NCBI RefSeq assembly: GCF_003226345.1
Contig: NZ_PDOF01000004.1
Location: 1-64,000 of the forward strand
Direction of reading: 5' to 3'
Length of the DNA stretch: 64,000 nt
Source: Alteribacter lacisalsi
GTDB lineage: Bacteria; Bacillota; Bacilli; Bacillales; Salisediminibacteriaceae
A program made the position numbers and the translations under genes. Positions 1-8,796 of the stretch are shown piece after piece (the stretch's first letter is position 1; each line of letters opens with the position of its first letter). The notes under the pieces were generated by a model. The model was not told the origin of the DNA and did no database searches. It worked only from the letters and a program-made list of their open reading frames with translations.

Positions 1-123
1 CGTGTTACTCACCCGTCCGCCGCTGACGTCAGGGGAGCAAGCTCCCCATCAGTCCGCTCGACTTGCATGTATTAGGCACGCCGCCAGCGTTCGTCCTGAG
101 CCAGGATCAAACTCTCCGTAGAA
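1..123 (-). rRNA. 16S rRNA, 5' end only (continues off the window)
   Basis: The reverse complement reads the universal 5' region of bacterial 16S rRNA: AGAGTTTGATCCTGGCTCAG near 96-115, then the GACGAACGCTGGCGGCGTGCC and ACATGCAAGTCGAGCG blocks and the GGACGGGTGAGTAACACG helix. Only about the first 120 nucleotides are present. The 5' end near 123 is placed by analogy with B. subtilis, so it is uncertain by a few bases. The gene lies directly downstream of the tRNA cluster on the same strand. Confidence 0.97.
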
Positions 124-230
124 AGTTCGATGTCACTGACATCAAAAATAAATATTTATTGACGGGATATCTTAAAATATCCCACGTTTCGCTTGGCTTT
201 TTGTTTAGTTTTCAAAGGTCACTATAATAA
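124..230 (-). promoter_or_regulatory. pre-16S leader between tRNA-Ile and 16S
   Basis: The minus strand contains CTTTGAAAACTAAACAAA, the leader motif found ahead of 16S in Bacillus rrn operons and associated with antitermination and RNase III processing (established knowledge). It is followed by the inverted repeat GATGTCAGTGACATC close to the mature 16S end. No separate strong promoter is evident, so the tRNAs and rRNA are probably co-transcribed. Confidence 0.6.
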
Positions 231-307
<77 letters not shown>

Positions 308-375
308 TCAAGCAACGTTTTCTATCGTATCAGTTACGATCACGTTTTGCAAGAGGAAATTAAAAATTATTTTTA

Positions 376-449
376 TGGAGCGGGTGATGGGAATCGAACC
401 CACATCATCAGCTTGGAAGGCTGAGGTTTTACCACTAAACTACACCCGC
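376..449 (-). tRNA. tRNA-Gly (TCC)
   Basis: The minus-strand cloverleaf starts GCGGGTGTAGTTTAGTGG and carries anticodon TCC in CTTCCAA and T arm GGTTCGATTCC. CCA is encoded. Confidence 0.97.
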
Positions 450-464
450 AAATAGAAAACTAGA

Positions 465-541
465 TGGTCGGGAAGACAGGATTTGAACCTGCGACCCCTT
501 GGTCCCAAACCAAGTGCTCTACCAAGCTGAGCTACTTCCCG
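465..541 (-). tRNA. tRNA-Pro (TGG)
   Basis: The minus-strand cloverleaf starts CGGGAAGTAGCTCAGCTTGG and carries anticodon TGG in TTTGGGA and T arm GGTTCAAATCC. CCA is encoded. Confidence 0.97.
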
Positions 542-557
542 ATACATTAAATAAGTA

Positions 558-634
<77 letters not shown>

Positions 635-695
635 CTATATAAATAGGCGTTCCTTGTTTTTTCATTGTTTAAGAGCAAAAAAATAAAAGTATGTA

Positions 696-782
<87 letters not shown>

Positions 783-812
783 GTAACATAGCTTTTCAGT
801 AAAAAATATATA

Positions 813-897
813 TGGTGCGGGTGAAGGGACTTGAACCCCCACGTCCGAAGACACTAGATCCTAAGTCTAGCGCGTCTGCCAATTCCGCCACACCCGC
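813..897 (-). tRNA. tRNA-Leu (TAG)
   Basis: This is a class II tRNA that starts GCGGGTGTGGCGGAATTGG, with anticodon TAG in CTTAGGA and variable arm TGTCTTCGGACG. CCA is encoded. It is the second of two adjacent leucine tRNAs. Confidence 0.96.
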
Positions 898-906
898 ATA
901 TATAAA

Positions 907-982
907 TGGCGGTCCCGACCGGGATCGAACCGGCGATCTCCTGCGTGACAGGCAGGCATGTTAACCGCTACACCACGGGACC
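907..982 (-). tRNA. tRNA-Asp (GTC)
   Basis: The minus-strand cloverleaf starts GGTCCCGTGGTGTAGCGG and carries anticodon GTC in CTGTCAC and T arm GGTTCGATCCC. CCA is encoded. Confidence 0.97.
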
Positions 983-993
983 AGATATTTGGA

Positions 994-1069
994 TGGTGGA
1001 GGATGACGGGCTCGAACCGCCGACCCCCTGCTTGTAAGGCAGGTGCTCTCCCAACTGAGCTAATCCTCC
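994..1069 (-). tRNA. tRNA-Val (TAC)
   Basis: The minus-strand cloverleaf starts GGAGGATTAGCTCAGTTGGG and carries anticodon TAC in CTTACAA and T arm GGTTCGAGCCC. CCA is encoded. Confidence 0.97.
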
Positions 1070-1127
1070 ATGTATAAAAGGTTTTAAATGAGCATTTTGC
1101 ACGTTTCTTCATATTATATAGAAGAAA

Positions 1128-1202
1128 TGGTGACCCGTACGGGATTCGAACCCGTGTTACCGCCGTGAAAGGGCGGTGTCTTAACCACTTGACCAACGGG
1201 CC
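1128..1202 (-). tRNA. tRNA-Glu (TTC)
   Basis: The minus-strand cloverleaf starts GGCCCGTTGGTCAAGTGG and carries anticodon TTC in CTTTCAC and T arm GGTTCGAATCC. CCA is encoded. Confidence 0.97.
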
Positions 1203-1215
1203 ACTTCAAAAAAAC

Positions 1216-1306
1216 TGGCGGAGAAGGAGGGATTTGAACCCTCGCGCCGCTTGCGCGACCTACACCCTTAGCAGGGGCGCCTCTTCAGCCACTTGAGTAC
1301 TTCTCC
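1216..1306 (-). tRNA. tRNA-Ser (GCT)
   Basis: This is a class II tRNA that starts GGAGAAGTACTCAAGTGGC, with anticodon GCT in CTGCTAA. The variable arm is long (TCGCGCAAGCGGCGCGA region). CCA is encoded. Confidence 0.96.
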
Positions 1307-1309
1307 GTA

Positions 1310-1384
1310 TGGCTCCACAGGTAGGACTCGAACCTACGACCGATCGGTTAACAGCCGATTGCTCTACCACTGAGCTACTGTGGA
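1310..1384 (-). tRNA. tRNA-Asn (GTT)
   Basis: The minus-strand cloverleaf starts TCCACAGTAGCTCAGTGG and carries anticodon GTT in CTGTTAA and T arm GGTTCGAGTCC. CCA is encoded. It is the first tRNA of the run. The order Asn-Ser-Glu at the start resembles B. subtilis trnS next to ydcK. Confidence 0.97.
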
Positions 1385-1417
1385 ATAAAAGTAAAATTAT
1401 CAGAAGCGACTTTTTAT

Positions 1418-1446
1418 ATTTTATATAACCGGAGCGGAAAAGTCAA
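1418..1446 (-). promoter_or_regulatory. sigma-A promoter of the tRNA/rRNA run
   Basis: The minus strand shows -35 TTGACT (1441-1446), a 17-bp spacer and -10 TAAAAT (1418-1423), upstream of tRNA-Asn. This is the strongest promoter match between sprT and the tRNA genes. Confidence 0.65.
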
Positions 1447-1531
1447 TAACTTTTTATAAGAAGTATTTCGTTCCAGCTGCCGTGCCGCCTGTTCTTTCAG
1501 CGACTTTTATAATGTAACACAGCCTGTTTAC

Positions 1532-2008
1532 TCAGTCAATGTTTTCTCGGGAAAATGTTTTTATCTTTTTTAACTGTCCTTTACATCTTCCGCATACATA
1601 GCGTTTAACATCGATCTGCCTTCTCCGGACGAATTCTGCTTTACAGCCTGCACATGCATAAACGTGCCTGACTTTGGACTGCCTTCTGGCGCCGGGGATC
1701 GTTTTGCAGTACCTTGATCCGCCTACTTCCGCAAGAAGTTTCTTGAAGTCTGCATCTCTGTGCTGATATCCCTTTCCTTCGATATGAAGGTGGTAATGGC
1801 AGAGTTCGTGTTTAATAATCCGGATAAATTCTTCCTGGCCAAACCGCTCAAGCTGAGCGGGATTCATTTCAATATTGTGGGACTGGAGCATATAACGGCC
1901 GCCTGTTGTTTTCAGCCGGGCATTAAATACAGCCTTATGAGCGAAAGGTTTCCCAAAGGACGATTGTGAAATATTTTCAACAAGCTTTTGAAGTTCTTCA
2001 TTACCCAT
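1532..2008 (-). CDS. sprT: SprT-like zinc metalloprotein
   Basis: This 158-residue SprT family protein (B. subtilis YdcK) has an HELCH metal-binding motif in the N-terminal half. A C-terminal zinc ribbon carries two Cys pairs, YACAGC and YVCGRC. SprT-like domains resemble the protease domain of human Spartan. The bacterial role is not settled, and no substrate can be read from the sequence. I chose the ATG at 2008 because GGGAGG lies about eight bases upstream. A TTG seven codons further out (2029) has no usable ribosome site. It sits between tex/cmpA and the tRNA block, as in B. subtilis. Confidence 0.9.
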   Translation of the reverse strand: MGNEELQKLVENISQSSFGKPFAHKAVFNARLKTTGGRYMLQSHNIEMNPAQLERFGQEEFIRIIKHELCHYHLHIEGKGYQHRDADFKKLLAEVGGSRYCKTIPGARRQSKVRHVYACAGCKAEFVRRRQIDVKRYVCGRCKGQLKKIKTFSRENID

Positions 2009-2149
2009 CGTCCTGCCTCCCTGCCCCAATTCAAAAATAGTTTTACTTTATTACAATAACACAGACAATCCGTTGCGCATATATGTAGTAGTACTACACA
2101 AATAAGGTCAGACGCCCTGTCAAAACTCAGCAGAGAAGGAGGGCCAAAT

Positions 2150-2266
2150 ATGCCCGGCTGGCTGAAAAAACAGCTTAAAGAAGCATACCTGAATAAAGAC
2201 CGGAGGCGGATCAAAGTCCTTAATCAGTGCTGGTTTTATTATAAGAGCAATAACAGCGCAACGTAA
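2150..2266 (+). CDS. cmpA: cortex morphogenetic protein CmpA
   Basis: This small gene encodes 38 residues starting MPGWLKKQLKEAYLNKDRR, with the family's LNQCWFYY signature near residues 24-31. CmpA is a spore-forming-Bacillus peptide that acts during spore envelope assembly, where it influences SpoIVA turnover through ClpXP (established for B. subtilis). The ATG follows a strong AGAAGGAGGG ribosome site. It is transcribed toward tex and opposite to sprT. Its presence is direct evidence for a spore former. The family is tiny and easily missed by gene callers. Confidence 0.93.
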   Translation: MPGWLKKQLKEAYLNKDRRRIKVLNQCWFYYKSNNSAT

Positions 2267-2360
2267 ACTGCAGCTGCCCGGACAACGGTCCGCACCAGGC
2301 ACCATGTCTGCCAGGGGCTTTGATGCCTCTGAGTCCTCACACCTTTCGAAGACAAAAGAT

Positions 2361-2391
2361 AAAGACGGAAGGCTTGCCGCCCTCCGTCTTT
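2361..2391 (-). terminator. terminator after tex
   Basis: The minus strand forms a GACGGAGGG/CCTTCCGTC stem followed by TTTATCTTTT, just after the tex stop codon. Confidence 0.75.
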
Positions 2392-2397
2392 CACCTG

Positions 2398-4578
2398 TCA
2401 CGTTGTCTGTTTTTCCGGCTCAAGCATTGTTAATGCGATACGGCCTTTTTTCAGATCTACATCATTGACCCAGACCGTTACAATATCCCCGACAGAAACA
2501 ACCTCCATCGGGTGTTTAACAAAGCGGTTCGTCAGCTTCGAAATATGGACGAGCCCGTCCTGTTTTACACCGATATCAACGAATGCTCCGAAATCAACCA
2601 CGTTTCTGACGGTTCCCTGAAGCTCCATGCCTCTGTTCAAATCCTCCATCGAGAGTACGTCGGATTTTAGAATCGGAGCCGGCACATCATCACGAGGGTC
2701 GCGGCCCGGACGCACCAGGGCATCCAGAATATCCTTCAATGTTGGGATACCGATACCCAGTTCCGCGGCAAGACTTTCCGCATTAACGGAAGAAAGCTTC
2801 TCTTTCGCTTCCATTGTCCCAAGATCGCCAGGCTTAATGTCAAAGCGGGACATGATCTCCTTGGTGACAGCATAACTTTCCGGGTGGATTCCTGTACCAT
2901 CCAGCGGCTGCCTGCCATCAGGAATCCGAATAAAGCCGATCGCCTGCTCATACGTTTTCGCTCCGAGACGGGGAACTTTTTTCAGCTCCGCACGGCTCTC
3001 AAACTTCCCTTCCTCTTCTCTTCGCTTAACTATATTGACTGCGACCGCTTTGGACAAACCGGCCACATACTGCAGCAGAGAAGATGATGCCGTATTTACG
3101 TTTACACCGACCTGGTTTACAACCGTTTCGACAACAAATGTCAGCTGATCATTGAGCTGCGTCTGGCTCACATCATGCTGATATTGTCCAACGCCAACTG
3201 ATTTCGGGTCAATTTTCACAAGCTCTGCGAGCGGGTCCTGAAGCCGGCGCCCGATCGAGACAGCACTCCGTTCTTCAACCTGCAGCTCCGGGAACTCCTC
3301 TTTTGCAAGCTTGGATGCTGAGTACACACTTGCTCCTGCTTCATTTACGATTACGTAAAACACCTGTTTATCGATCTGCTTAATCGTATCAGCGATAAAC
3401 TGTTCTGTTTCACGGGAGGCAGTCCCATTTCCGATTGCGATCACGTCTACATCGTGCTTATTGACGAGCTGGGTGACCACACTTCGGCTTTTTTCCACTT
3501 CACTCTTAGGCGGGGTCGGATAGATCACTTTAATATCAAGGACTTTCCCGATGTCATCCACCACGGCCAGTTTACAGCCCGTCCGGTAGGCTGGATCGAC
3601 CGCAAGAACTTTCCGGTCCTTTAACGGCGGCTGCAAAAGCAGGTTGCGCAGATTCTCAGAGAAAATATGGATCGCCTGTTTTTCCGCTTTTTCTGTCGCT
3701 TCTTTACGGATTTCCCGCTCCACAGCCGGTTCAATGAGACGCTTATAGCCGTCCTCCAACGCTAGGCGGATCTGCTCGGATGCAGAGGTCTGTGATTTCA
3801 GGTAGCGCTTCTCAATGTAACTTAGAATGTTTTCTTTAGGAGGACGGATGCCCACCTTCAGAATTTTTTCCTTTTCACCGCGGTTCATGGCAAGCACGCG
3901 GTGAGGAACGATTTTCCGGACTTCCTCTTCGTATGTATAGTACATCTCGTAAATGCCTTTTTCGTCCGCTTCTTCGTCTTTAACCTTTGATTCAAACCAG
4001 CCGTTCCGGTGCGTCAGGGCACGTGCCTGCTTACGGACCTCTGCATCGTCTGCAATGACTTCACTTATAATATCCCTTGCCCCCTGAAGTGCTGCTTCCG
4101 CATCGGGAACCTCTTTTTCAGGGTCTGCGTACTTCGCGGCTTCTTCCATCGGATCCCCTGAAGACGGCAGTGATAATAACCAGCTGGCGAGCGGTTCAAG
4201 ACCTCTTTCCTTTGCCACTGTTGCCTTCGTCCGGCGTTTCTGTTTATAGGGACGGTAAAGGTCTTCCACTTCCTGAAGACGCCCCGCTTTTTCGATCTGT
4301 TTTTTCAGTTCCGGCGTGAGTTTATCCTGTTCACCGATTAGCCGAATCACCTCTTCTTTACGGGTCGCCAGGCTGTTTGCGTATTCCCATTCTTTTAAAA
4401 TGGCACGGATCTGATCTTCATCCATTCCGCCTGTCATTTCTTTTCTGTATCGCGCGATAAAAGGAACAGTGTTTCCTTCTTCGGACAAATCAATAACGTT
4501 TTTTACTCTGTCTTTTCGCAGTTCAACTGATGCTGTTACCTGCGTGAGCAGTGTTTCTGACTCCTGCGTCCACTCCAT
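2398..4578 (-). CDS. tex: Tex family transcription accessory / RNA-binding protein
   Basis: This 726-residue protein (B. subtilis YdcI) matches Tex in length and layout. An N-terminal helical region is followed by a YqgF/RuvC-like domain beginning near residue 325 (VLAVDPAYRTGCKLAVVD). A helix-hairpin-helix region lies around 490-560 (VNVNTASSSLLQYVAGL). A C-terminal S1 RNA-binding domain spans about 650-720 (GTVRNVVDFGAFVDIGV). Tex is a cytoplasmic nucleic-acid-binding factor linked to transcription and RNA metabolism. The ATG follows AAGGAGG with good spacing. It lies downstream of the sigma-B operon but after a terminator, so it is probably transcribed separately. Confidence 0.95.
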   Translation of the reverse strand: MEWTQESETLLTQVTASVELRKDRVKNVIDLSEEGNTVPFIARYRKEMTGGMDEDQIRAILKEWEYANSLATRKEEVIRLIGEQDKLTPELKKQIEKAGRLQEVEDLYRPYKQKRRTKATVAKERGLEPLASWLLSLPSSGDPMEEAAKYADPEKEVPDAEAALQGARDIISEVIADDAEVRKQARALTHRNGWFESKVKDEEADEKGIYEMYYTYEEEVRKIVPHRVLAMNRGEKEKILKVGIRPPKENILSYIEKRYLKSQTSASEQIRLALEDGYKRLIEPAVEREIRKEATEKAEKQAIHIFSENLRNLLLQPPLKDRKVLAVDPAYRTGCKLAVVDDIGKVLDIKVIYPTPPKSEVEKSRSVVTQLVNKHDVDVIAIGNGTASRETEQFIADTIKQIDKQVFYVIVNEAGASVYSASKLAKEEFPELQVEERSAVSIGRRLQDPLAELVKIDPKSVGVGQYQHDVSQTQLNDQLTFVVETVVNQVGVNVNTASSSLLQYVAGLSKAVAVNIVKRREEEGKFESRAELKKVPRLGAKTYEQAIGFIRIPDGRQPLDGTGIHPESYAVTKEIMSRFDIKPGDLGTMEAKEKLSSVNAESLAAELGIGIPTLKDILDALVRPGRDPRDDVPAPILKSDVLSMEDLNRGMELQGTVRNVVDFGAFVDIGVKQDGLVHISKLTNRFVKHPMEVVSVGDIVTVWVNDVDLKKGRIALTMLEPEKQTT

Positions 4579-4680
4579 CTGGAAACCTCCTTGAAAATCT
4601 GAATAAACCGGCAGGTATGACGGCCAACTGCCGTCACATTGAGCCGGGGTCTTCTACATTTTAGCCGACAGAAATTAAAA

Positions 4681-4705
4681 ATACCACCTTCAAAAGAGGT
4701 GGTAT
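4681..4705 (-). terminator. terminator of the sigma-B operon
   Basis: The minus strand forms an ATACCACC/GGTGGTAT stem and then runs into TTTTTAATTTC, about 35 bases beyond the rsbX stop. Confidence 0.8.
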
Positions 4706-4739
4706 AGCTTATAACAATTCAAAAACGGGATAGCAGCCC

Positions 4740-5351
4740 TCAGTTTTCCGGAGCCACCTTCCCGATTAAGATTGTTGTATCATCAGATTGATCCGTCATG
4801 CTGTCGATTACCTGCTGCATCGCTTTTTCTGTTGACGGCATGCCGTTCATAAAAGCGTGAAAGACAGGATCAAAACGCAGACCATCTGAATATAGAATAA
4901 AGGTTGTGCCTTTTTCATATTGAATACGCTGGGATTTAAACTTCTGTCTGCGTCCTGACATGTAGCCCCGGGAAGGGATGGGACGCACGAGTTTTCCTGA
5001 GGGAGGGTAAAAAATGCAGCCGATATTTCCGATATTGCTGTAGACAATTTCCTTAGAGGGAATATCAAGCTTGATAATGGTCAGGACAGCACCTCTCGTG
5101 TTCAAGAGCACGTTATTACACCGGGCCATCAATTCTTCGACACTCTCATCCTCGTGTTCTTCAATACAGCGTATAACTGCCGAAGAAGCTTCCATTGCTT
5201 CTTCCCCGCTTCCGAGTCCGTCTGCAACGGCACAGATCACATAATCATCGTCACTTGAGATGTAGTAGGCATCCCCTGAACACCAATTGCCTTTTTTGGC
5301 TGTATGAAACGACGTAACTTCCATATCATCTAATTGGTGGTGTTTAATCAT
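4740..5351 (-). CDS. rsbX: RsbX, PP2C-type phosphatase (sigma-B feedback)
   Basis: This 203-residue protein has an SpoIIE/PP2C fold, with metal-binding Asp motifs AVADGLGSG (about residues 42-50) and YSDGL (about 154-158). In B. subtilis, RsbX dephosphorylates RsbS and RsbR so that the stressosome returns to its unstressed state. The gene starts right after the sigB stop, as the last gene of the rsb operon. Length and position both match the B. subtilis gene. The weak overall conservation typical of RsbX means the call rests on motif plus synteny. Confidence 0.92.
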   Translation of the reverse strand: MIKHHQLDDMEVTSFHTAKKGNWCSGDAYYISSDDDYVICAVADGLGSGEEAMEASSAVIRCIEEHEDESVEELMARCNNVLLNTRGAVLTIIKLDIPSKEIVYSNIGNIGCIFYPPSGKLVRPIPSRGYMSGRRQKFKSQRIQYEKGTTFILYSDGLRFDPVFHAFMNGMPSTEKAMQQVIDSMTDQSDDTTILIGKVAPEN

Positions 5352-6140
5352 TTATAAACACTCCGACGGTTCAGTTCTGATTGATTCTCTCAGCTTCTGA
5401 AGTGCTCTCCTTTGCAGGCGCGACACATGCATCTGAGAAATTCCGAGTTTTTCACCTGTTTCCTTTTGACTGAGGTTATCGAAATAGGTCAGATAAAGAA
5501 TCTGCTTTTCCCGTTCGGTCAGAACGTGAAAGGCTTTTTCCAGAAGCATCTGCTGATCTGTTTTCTCGTATCCTTCTTCTGTCGAACCGACAAGATCGAG
5601 CAGCGTAACCGCACTGCCTTCATCGTCAGCTTCAATGGACCGGTCTACAGAAAGCGCCTGGTAGCTTTTGCCCATCTCCATCGTTTCCAGTACTTCCTCT
5701 TCGGAAACGCCGATGTGACCGGCAATCTCCTCTACACGCGGCGAACGCTGAAGATCAATCGTAAGTTCTTCTACGGCAGCTTTAATCTTCGGTCCGAGTT
5801 CCTTAATTCTTCTCGGTACGTGCACGCTCCAGGTCTTGTCCCGGATGAAACGTTTAATTTCACCGACAATCGTTGGTACTGCAAAAGATTCAAAGCTCCG
5901 GGCAAAAGATGGATCAAAACGGCGGAGGGCGGCGATCAGGCCAATCATTCCAACCTGTGTCAGGTCTTCATCATGGCGCTGACCCTTGGAAAATTTACGG
6001 GCGAGGGAATGGACGAGTCCTTCGTATTCCAGAACAAGTTTCGTTTGAACTTCTTCATCACCTGTCTTTTGGAATTCCTCAATCCATTCATAAACATATT
6101 CCTTGTTACTGCGTTGCCGATGTTGAGATTCCGTTGCCAT
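5352..6140 (-). CDS. sigB: general stress sigma factor SigB
   Basis: This 262-residue sigma-70 group 3 factor has region 2 around GLIAALRRFDPSFARSFESF, followed by PTIVGEIKRFIRDKTWSVHV. Region 4 is EREKQILYLTYFDNLSQKE and the HTH ETGEKLGISQMHVSRLQRRA. I chose the ATG at 6140, which follows GAGGTGGAGCAGA. An in-frame ATG 15 bases earlier lies within that ribosome site. The gene overlaps the end of rsbW by 35 bases, consistent with translational coupling of anti-sigma and sigma. It directs the general stress regulon, and candidate target promoters occur elsewhere in this window. Confidence 0.97.
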   Translation of the reverse strand: MATESQHRQRSNKEYVYEWIEEFQKTGDEEVQTKLVLEYEGLVHSLARKFSKGQRHDEDLTQVGMIGLIAALRRFDPSFARSFESFAVPTIVGEIKRFIRDKTWSVHVPRRIKELGPKIKAAVEELTIDLQRSPRVEEIAGHIGVSEEEVLETMEMGKSYQALSVDRSIEADDEGSAVTLLDLVGSTEEGYEKTDQQMLLEKAFHVLTEREKQILYLTYFDNLSQKETGEKLGISQMHVSRLQRRALQKLRESIRTEPSECL

Positions 6141-6597
6141 TCTGCTCCACCTCATCTCTATGAAGGGACTTAGTCATTACGATAACGACCCCTGAATCCC
6201 CGCTGATCTCGACTTTATCCATCAGGGTTTCAATTAAAAAGAGGCCAAGACCCCCTTCCTTGAGCTCCTCAACCGGCTGGTCCCCACTTACCGGACCGAG
6301 ATTCTTTTTTAGTTTATCCACATCAAAGCTCTCGCCCTGGTCTGCTACCATGATTTCCATCCGGTCCTCATGCACGCCGCAGCCGACTGTCATCACTGCC
6401 TGGTCATCTTTTGTATTCTTATAAGCGTGGTTCACCACGTTCGTGCACGCTTCTGCTACCGCAATTTTGATATCTTCTATATCGTCATAGGAATAGCCGA
6501 GACGGTTCGCAATCCCCGAAACCGTAAGACGGACCACACCAACATACTCCGGTTTAGCCGGGAGTTTGATTTCGATAAAATCAGAACTGGTACTCAT
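6106..6597 (-). CDS. rsbW: RsbW, anti-sigma-B factor / serine kinase
   Basis: This 163-residue GHKL-type kinase has the N box EACTNVVNHAY (about residues 49-59), the G1 motif DQGESFD and the G2 stretch GGLGLFLIETLMD. RsbW binds SigB and holds it inactive, and it phosphorylates RsbV. Unphosphorylated RsbV releases SigB. The gene follows rsbV by five bases and overlaps sigB. All expected nucleotide-binding motifs are intact. Confidence 0.96.
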   Translation of the reverse strand: MSTSSDFIEIKLPAKPEYVGVVRLTVSGIANRLGYSYDDIEDIKIAVAEACTNVVNHAYKNTKDDQAVMTVGCGVHEDRMEIMVADQGESFDVDKLKKNLGPVSGDQPVEELKEGGLGLFLIETLMDKVEISGDSGVVIVMTKSLHRDEVEQNGNGISTSATQ

Positions 6598-6602
6598 ACT
6601 TA

Positions 6603-6932
6603 TTACGCCTCCTCTCTTTCATTAACTTCGATATCAATCACTTCATCGAGGCCAGTGATCGTGAACAGGCGCTGAACACGGCTGTTCACTCCGGTAATTT
6701 TAAGGTGGCTTCCGCTCTGATCGGTTGATTTAAGCGCGCCGATAAATACACCGAGTCCAGTACTGTCTATATAATGAACGCCCGAAAGGTTCACAATAAT
6801 GGTCTTGTTCTGTTCTTCGGTTAAAGGGAGCAATTCTTCTTTAAGTTTTGGTACTGTATAAACATCAATTTCCCCGCTAAGGGATACGTAGCTTTCATCT
6901 GTGTTCTCTTTTATCTCGATCTGAAGATTCAT
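6603..6932 (-). CDS. rsbV: RsbV, anti-anti-sigma-B factor
   Basis: This 109-residue STAS-domain protein has the conserved phospho-acceptor site HYIDSTGLGV, with Ser57 as the expected RsbW target. Dephosphorylated RsbV sequesters RsbW. The ATG follows a strong AGGAGGGG site. The gene begins the distal half of the operon and has its own sigma-B promoter immediately upstream, which creates the positive feedback loop known from B. subtilis. Confidence 0.96.
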   Translation of the reverse strand: MNLQIEIKENTDESYVSLSGEIDVYTVPKLKEELLPLTEEQNKTIIVNLSGVHYIDSTGLGVFIGALKSTDQSGSHLKITGVNSRVQRLFTITGLDEVIDIEVNEREEA

Positions 6933-6973
6933 AACTTCCCCTCCTGAAACAAATATAGGTACATTATTGTTAG

Positions 6974-6999
6974 TTACCCTTTTGGGATGTTCTTTAAAC
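6974..6999 (-). promoter_or_regulatory. sigma-B promoter of rsbV-rsbW-sigB-rsbX
   Basis: The minus strand reads GTTTAA (6994-6999), exactly 14 bases, then GGGTAA (6974-6979). The sigma-B consensus is GTTTAA-N12-15-GGGTAT. It overlaps the last codons of rsbU, the same place as the internal autoregulatory promoter of B. subtilis. Confidence 0.88.
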
Positions 7000-8007
7000 G
7001 TTTCTTCTCAGAATCAGTAATGTGAAATCGTCACGGAGCTGAAAATCCTGCATTTTTTCAAGATCGCGGTATACCCGATTCACAATATCCTGGGCCGGAA
7101 GATGCTGATATTTCCGGATCATATCGGTAATCTGTTCTCTTTCAATAAAATCGCCTTCGGTACGGCATTCGGTTACCCCGTCTGAAAGCAGCACGAAAAA
7201 GTCACCAGGCTGTACATCTTTAACGTACTCATCGTAGGTGACTTTCTGGGACAGACCGAGCACGAGGCCTTTGGTTGTAAGTTCTTCAAATGTATCCTGG
7301 GCAGCGGCATAATAAAATCCAGGTTCGTGACCTGCACCAGCATAATAGAAACGGTGGTTTCTCGTATCATAAGAGCCGTAAACCATCGTAATGAACATAT
7401 TGCTGTCGATGTTCCGTTCCACCACGCGGTTGAGACTTTCAAGCAGCCCCGCAGGCTGCAGGCGCTCCTCGGGAATACTCTCCATCGCGTATTTAATCAT
7501 CGACATACACATCGCTGCAGGAACGCCTTTACCAATGACGTCCGCAACAGCCAGTCCGATACTGCCGTGATCGTCCTGAATATAATGATAATAATCGCCG
7601 CTCATTTTTCCGGCCGGTACGCTGATCACACCAAAATCAATTCCAGAGGCATCGATATGTTCATCCGGAAGAAGCGTCTGCTGCATTTTCGCAGCCACAT
7701 TCAGCTCCGACTCCAGCTGACGCTGGCGGTCTTTCAGGCTTTGATGCTCGCGATAGGCGAGTCCGTAGCCGATCATGACCTCTAAGAGGAGGTCAAAAGA
7801 ATCAACCACCTGCTCAGGCAGTTCCGGCACCATTTCCTGAAAAACGGACATATGCAGGCTCACCATTTCTTCAGGAGACATGTCTTTTTCCATCATCTCT
7901 TTACTGAATTGCTGTGCTGCATACAGGGCATGTTCACTTTTGCTTTTAAGATAGTTGTCCAGCATATCTTTATAGAGCTGGTACATGGAAAGTTTTGTTT
8001 TCTCCAA
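6994..8007 (-). CDS. rsbU: RsbU, PP2C-type phosphatase (environmental stress branch)
   Basis: This 337-residue protein has an N-terminal helical RsbT-binding domain (about 1-85, YLKSKSEHALYAAQQFSKEMME) and a C-terminal PPM phosphatase domain. The latter carries SGDYYHY, VADVIGKGVPAAM and LLSDGVTE. RsbT activates it to dephosphorylate RsbV. I chose the TTG at 8007 because AAGGAGGGG precedes it by about nine bases. A GTG at 8034 would lie upstream of that ribosome site, and an ATG at 7986 has none. It follows rsbT closely. Confidence 0.93.
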   Translation of the reverse strand: MEKTKLSMYQLYKDMLDNYLKSKSEHALYAAQQFSKEMMEKDMSPEEMVSLHMSVFQEMVPELPEQVVDSFDLLLEVMIGYGLAYREHQSLKDRQRQLESELNVAAKMQQTLLPDEHIDASGIDFGVISVPAGKMSGDYYHYIQDDHGSIGLAVADVIGKGVPAAMCMSMIKYAMESIPEERLQPAGLLESLNRVVERNIDSNMFITMVYGSYDTRNHRFYYAGAGHEPGFYYAAAQDTFEELTTKGLVLGLSQKVTYDEYVKDVQPGDFFVLLSDGVTECRTEGDFIEREQITDMIRKYQHLPAQDIVNRVYRDLEKMQDFQLRDDFTLLILRRNV

Positions 8008-8021
8008 GACAGGTCCCCTCC

Positions 8022-8423
8022 TTAACGGAGCCACTTAACGGCAGTAATGGTTGTCCCTTCATCCGGTTCTGAATCAATCTTAAACTCGTCCATCAGACGT
8101 TTCACGCCGGGCAGCCCTGCTCCAAGTCCTCCTGAAGTGGTGTAGCCGTCTTCCATTACGCGTCGAATGTCCTTGATCCCGGGCCCTTCATCTGAAGCGA
8201 TAATCTTGATGCCCCGCTTGCCGGATACGGTGACTTCTTCAATGTGTATTTGTCCTTTGTTCGCATATAGGTAGATATTTCTCGCAAGTTCGGATATCGC
8301 TGTAGTGACTCTTGCCTGGTCAACAGATCCAAACCCGATCTCTCGGGCTAATTTCCGACCTGCCTGCCGAGCAGCCACGATCCCCCACTCACTATGAATA
8401 TCAACATGGGTTTGGACTTGCAT
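8022..8423 (-). CDS. rsbT: RsbT, stressosome serine/threonine kinase
   Basis: This 133-residue GHKL kinase carries ISELARNIYLYA (N box) and SDEGPGIKD (G1), then GGLGAGLPGVKRLMD (G2). In the stressosome it phosphorylates RsbS and RsbR on stress, then leaves to activate RsbU. The length equals the B. subtilis protein. The start follows GGAGGGG, and only three bases separate the gene from rsbS, implying coupled translation. Confidence 0.96.
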   Translation of the reverse strand: MQVQTHVDIHSEWGIVAARQAGRKLAREIGFGSVDQARVTTAISELARNIYLYANKGQIHIEEVTVSGKRGIKIIASDEGPGIKDIRRVMEDGYTTSGGLGAGLPGVKRLMDEFKIDSEPDEGTTITAVKWLR

Positions 8424-8426
8424 TCA

Positions 8427-8783
8427 TCACCCCTCCAATTCTTGCTGGAGTCTGTCTAACCCCTGCTCAAGATCTAAGGCCGTCGGCACTTCTTCCAGCA
8501 CAATACCCATATCAATAAGAGTAATCGCTACTGCCGGCTGAATACCGGTGAGAACTACACGCGCGCCCATCAGGTTGGACATATCCACCACATCACCAAG
8601 CACCTTGGCGATAAAGGAGTCGATCATATCAACGGACGTAAGATCGATCACAACACCGCGGGAGCCTTCCTGGTGAATTTTATTTAAAACATCCTCCTGA
8701 AACTGAAGGGCTGTCTGATCATCAAGATCAACCTGAACAGATATCAGCAGGTAATCATGCAGTTTTAGAATCGGAATTCTCAT
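8427..8783 (-). CDS. rsbS: RsbS, stressosome scaffold STAS protein
   Basis: This 118-residue single STAS domain has the phosphorylatable serine in [14 protein letters not shown] (Ser56). RsbS and RsbR co-assemble into the roughly 1.8-MDa stressosome core that traps RsbT (established knowledge). The gene lies between rsbR and rsbT in the canonical order. A GAGGAGA site precedes the ATG. Confidence 0.96.
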   Translation of the reverse strand: MRIPILKLHDYLLISVQVDLDDQTALQFQEDVLNKIHQEGSRGVVIDLTSVDMIDSFIAKVLGDVVDMSNLMGARVVLTGIQPAVAITLIDMGIVLEEVPTALDLEQGLDRLQQELEG

Positions 8784-8796
8784 AACAGTCTCCTCC

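Noticed and set aside
867-1196. 109-codon minus-strand frame across the tRNA genes
   Set aside because: It runs through four tRNA genes whose cloverleaf structures explain the sequence.
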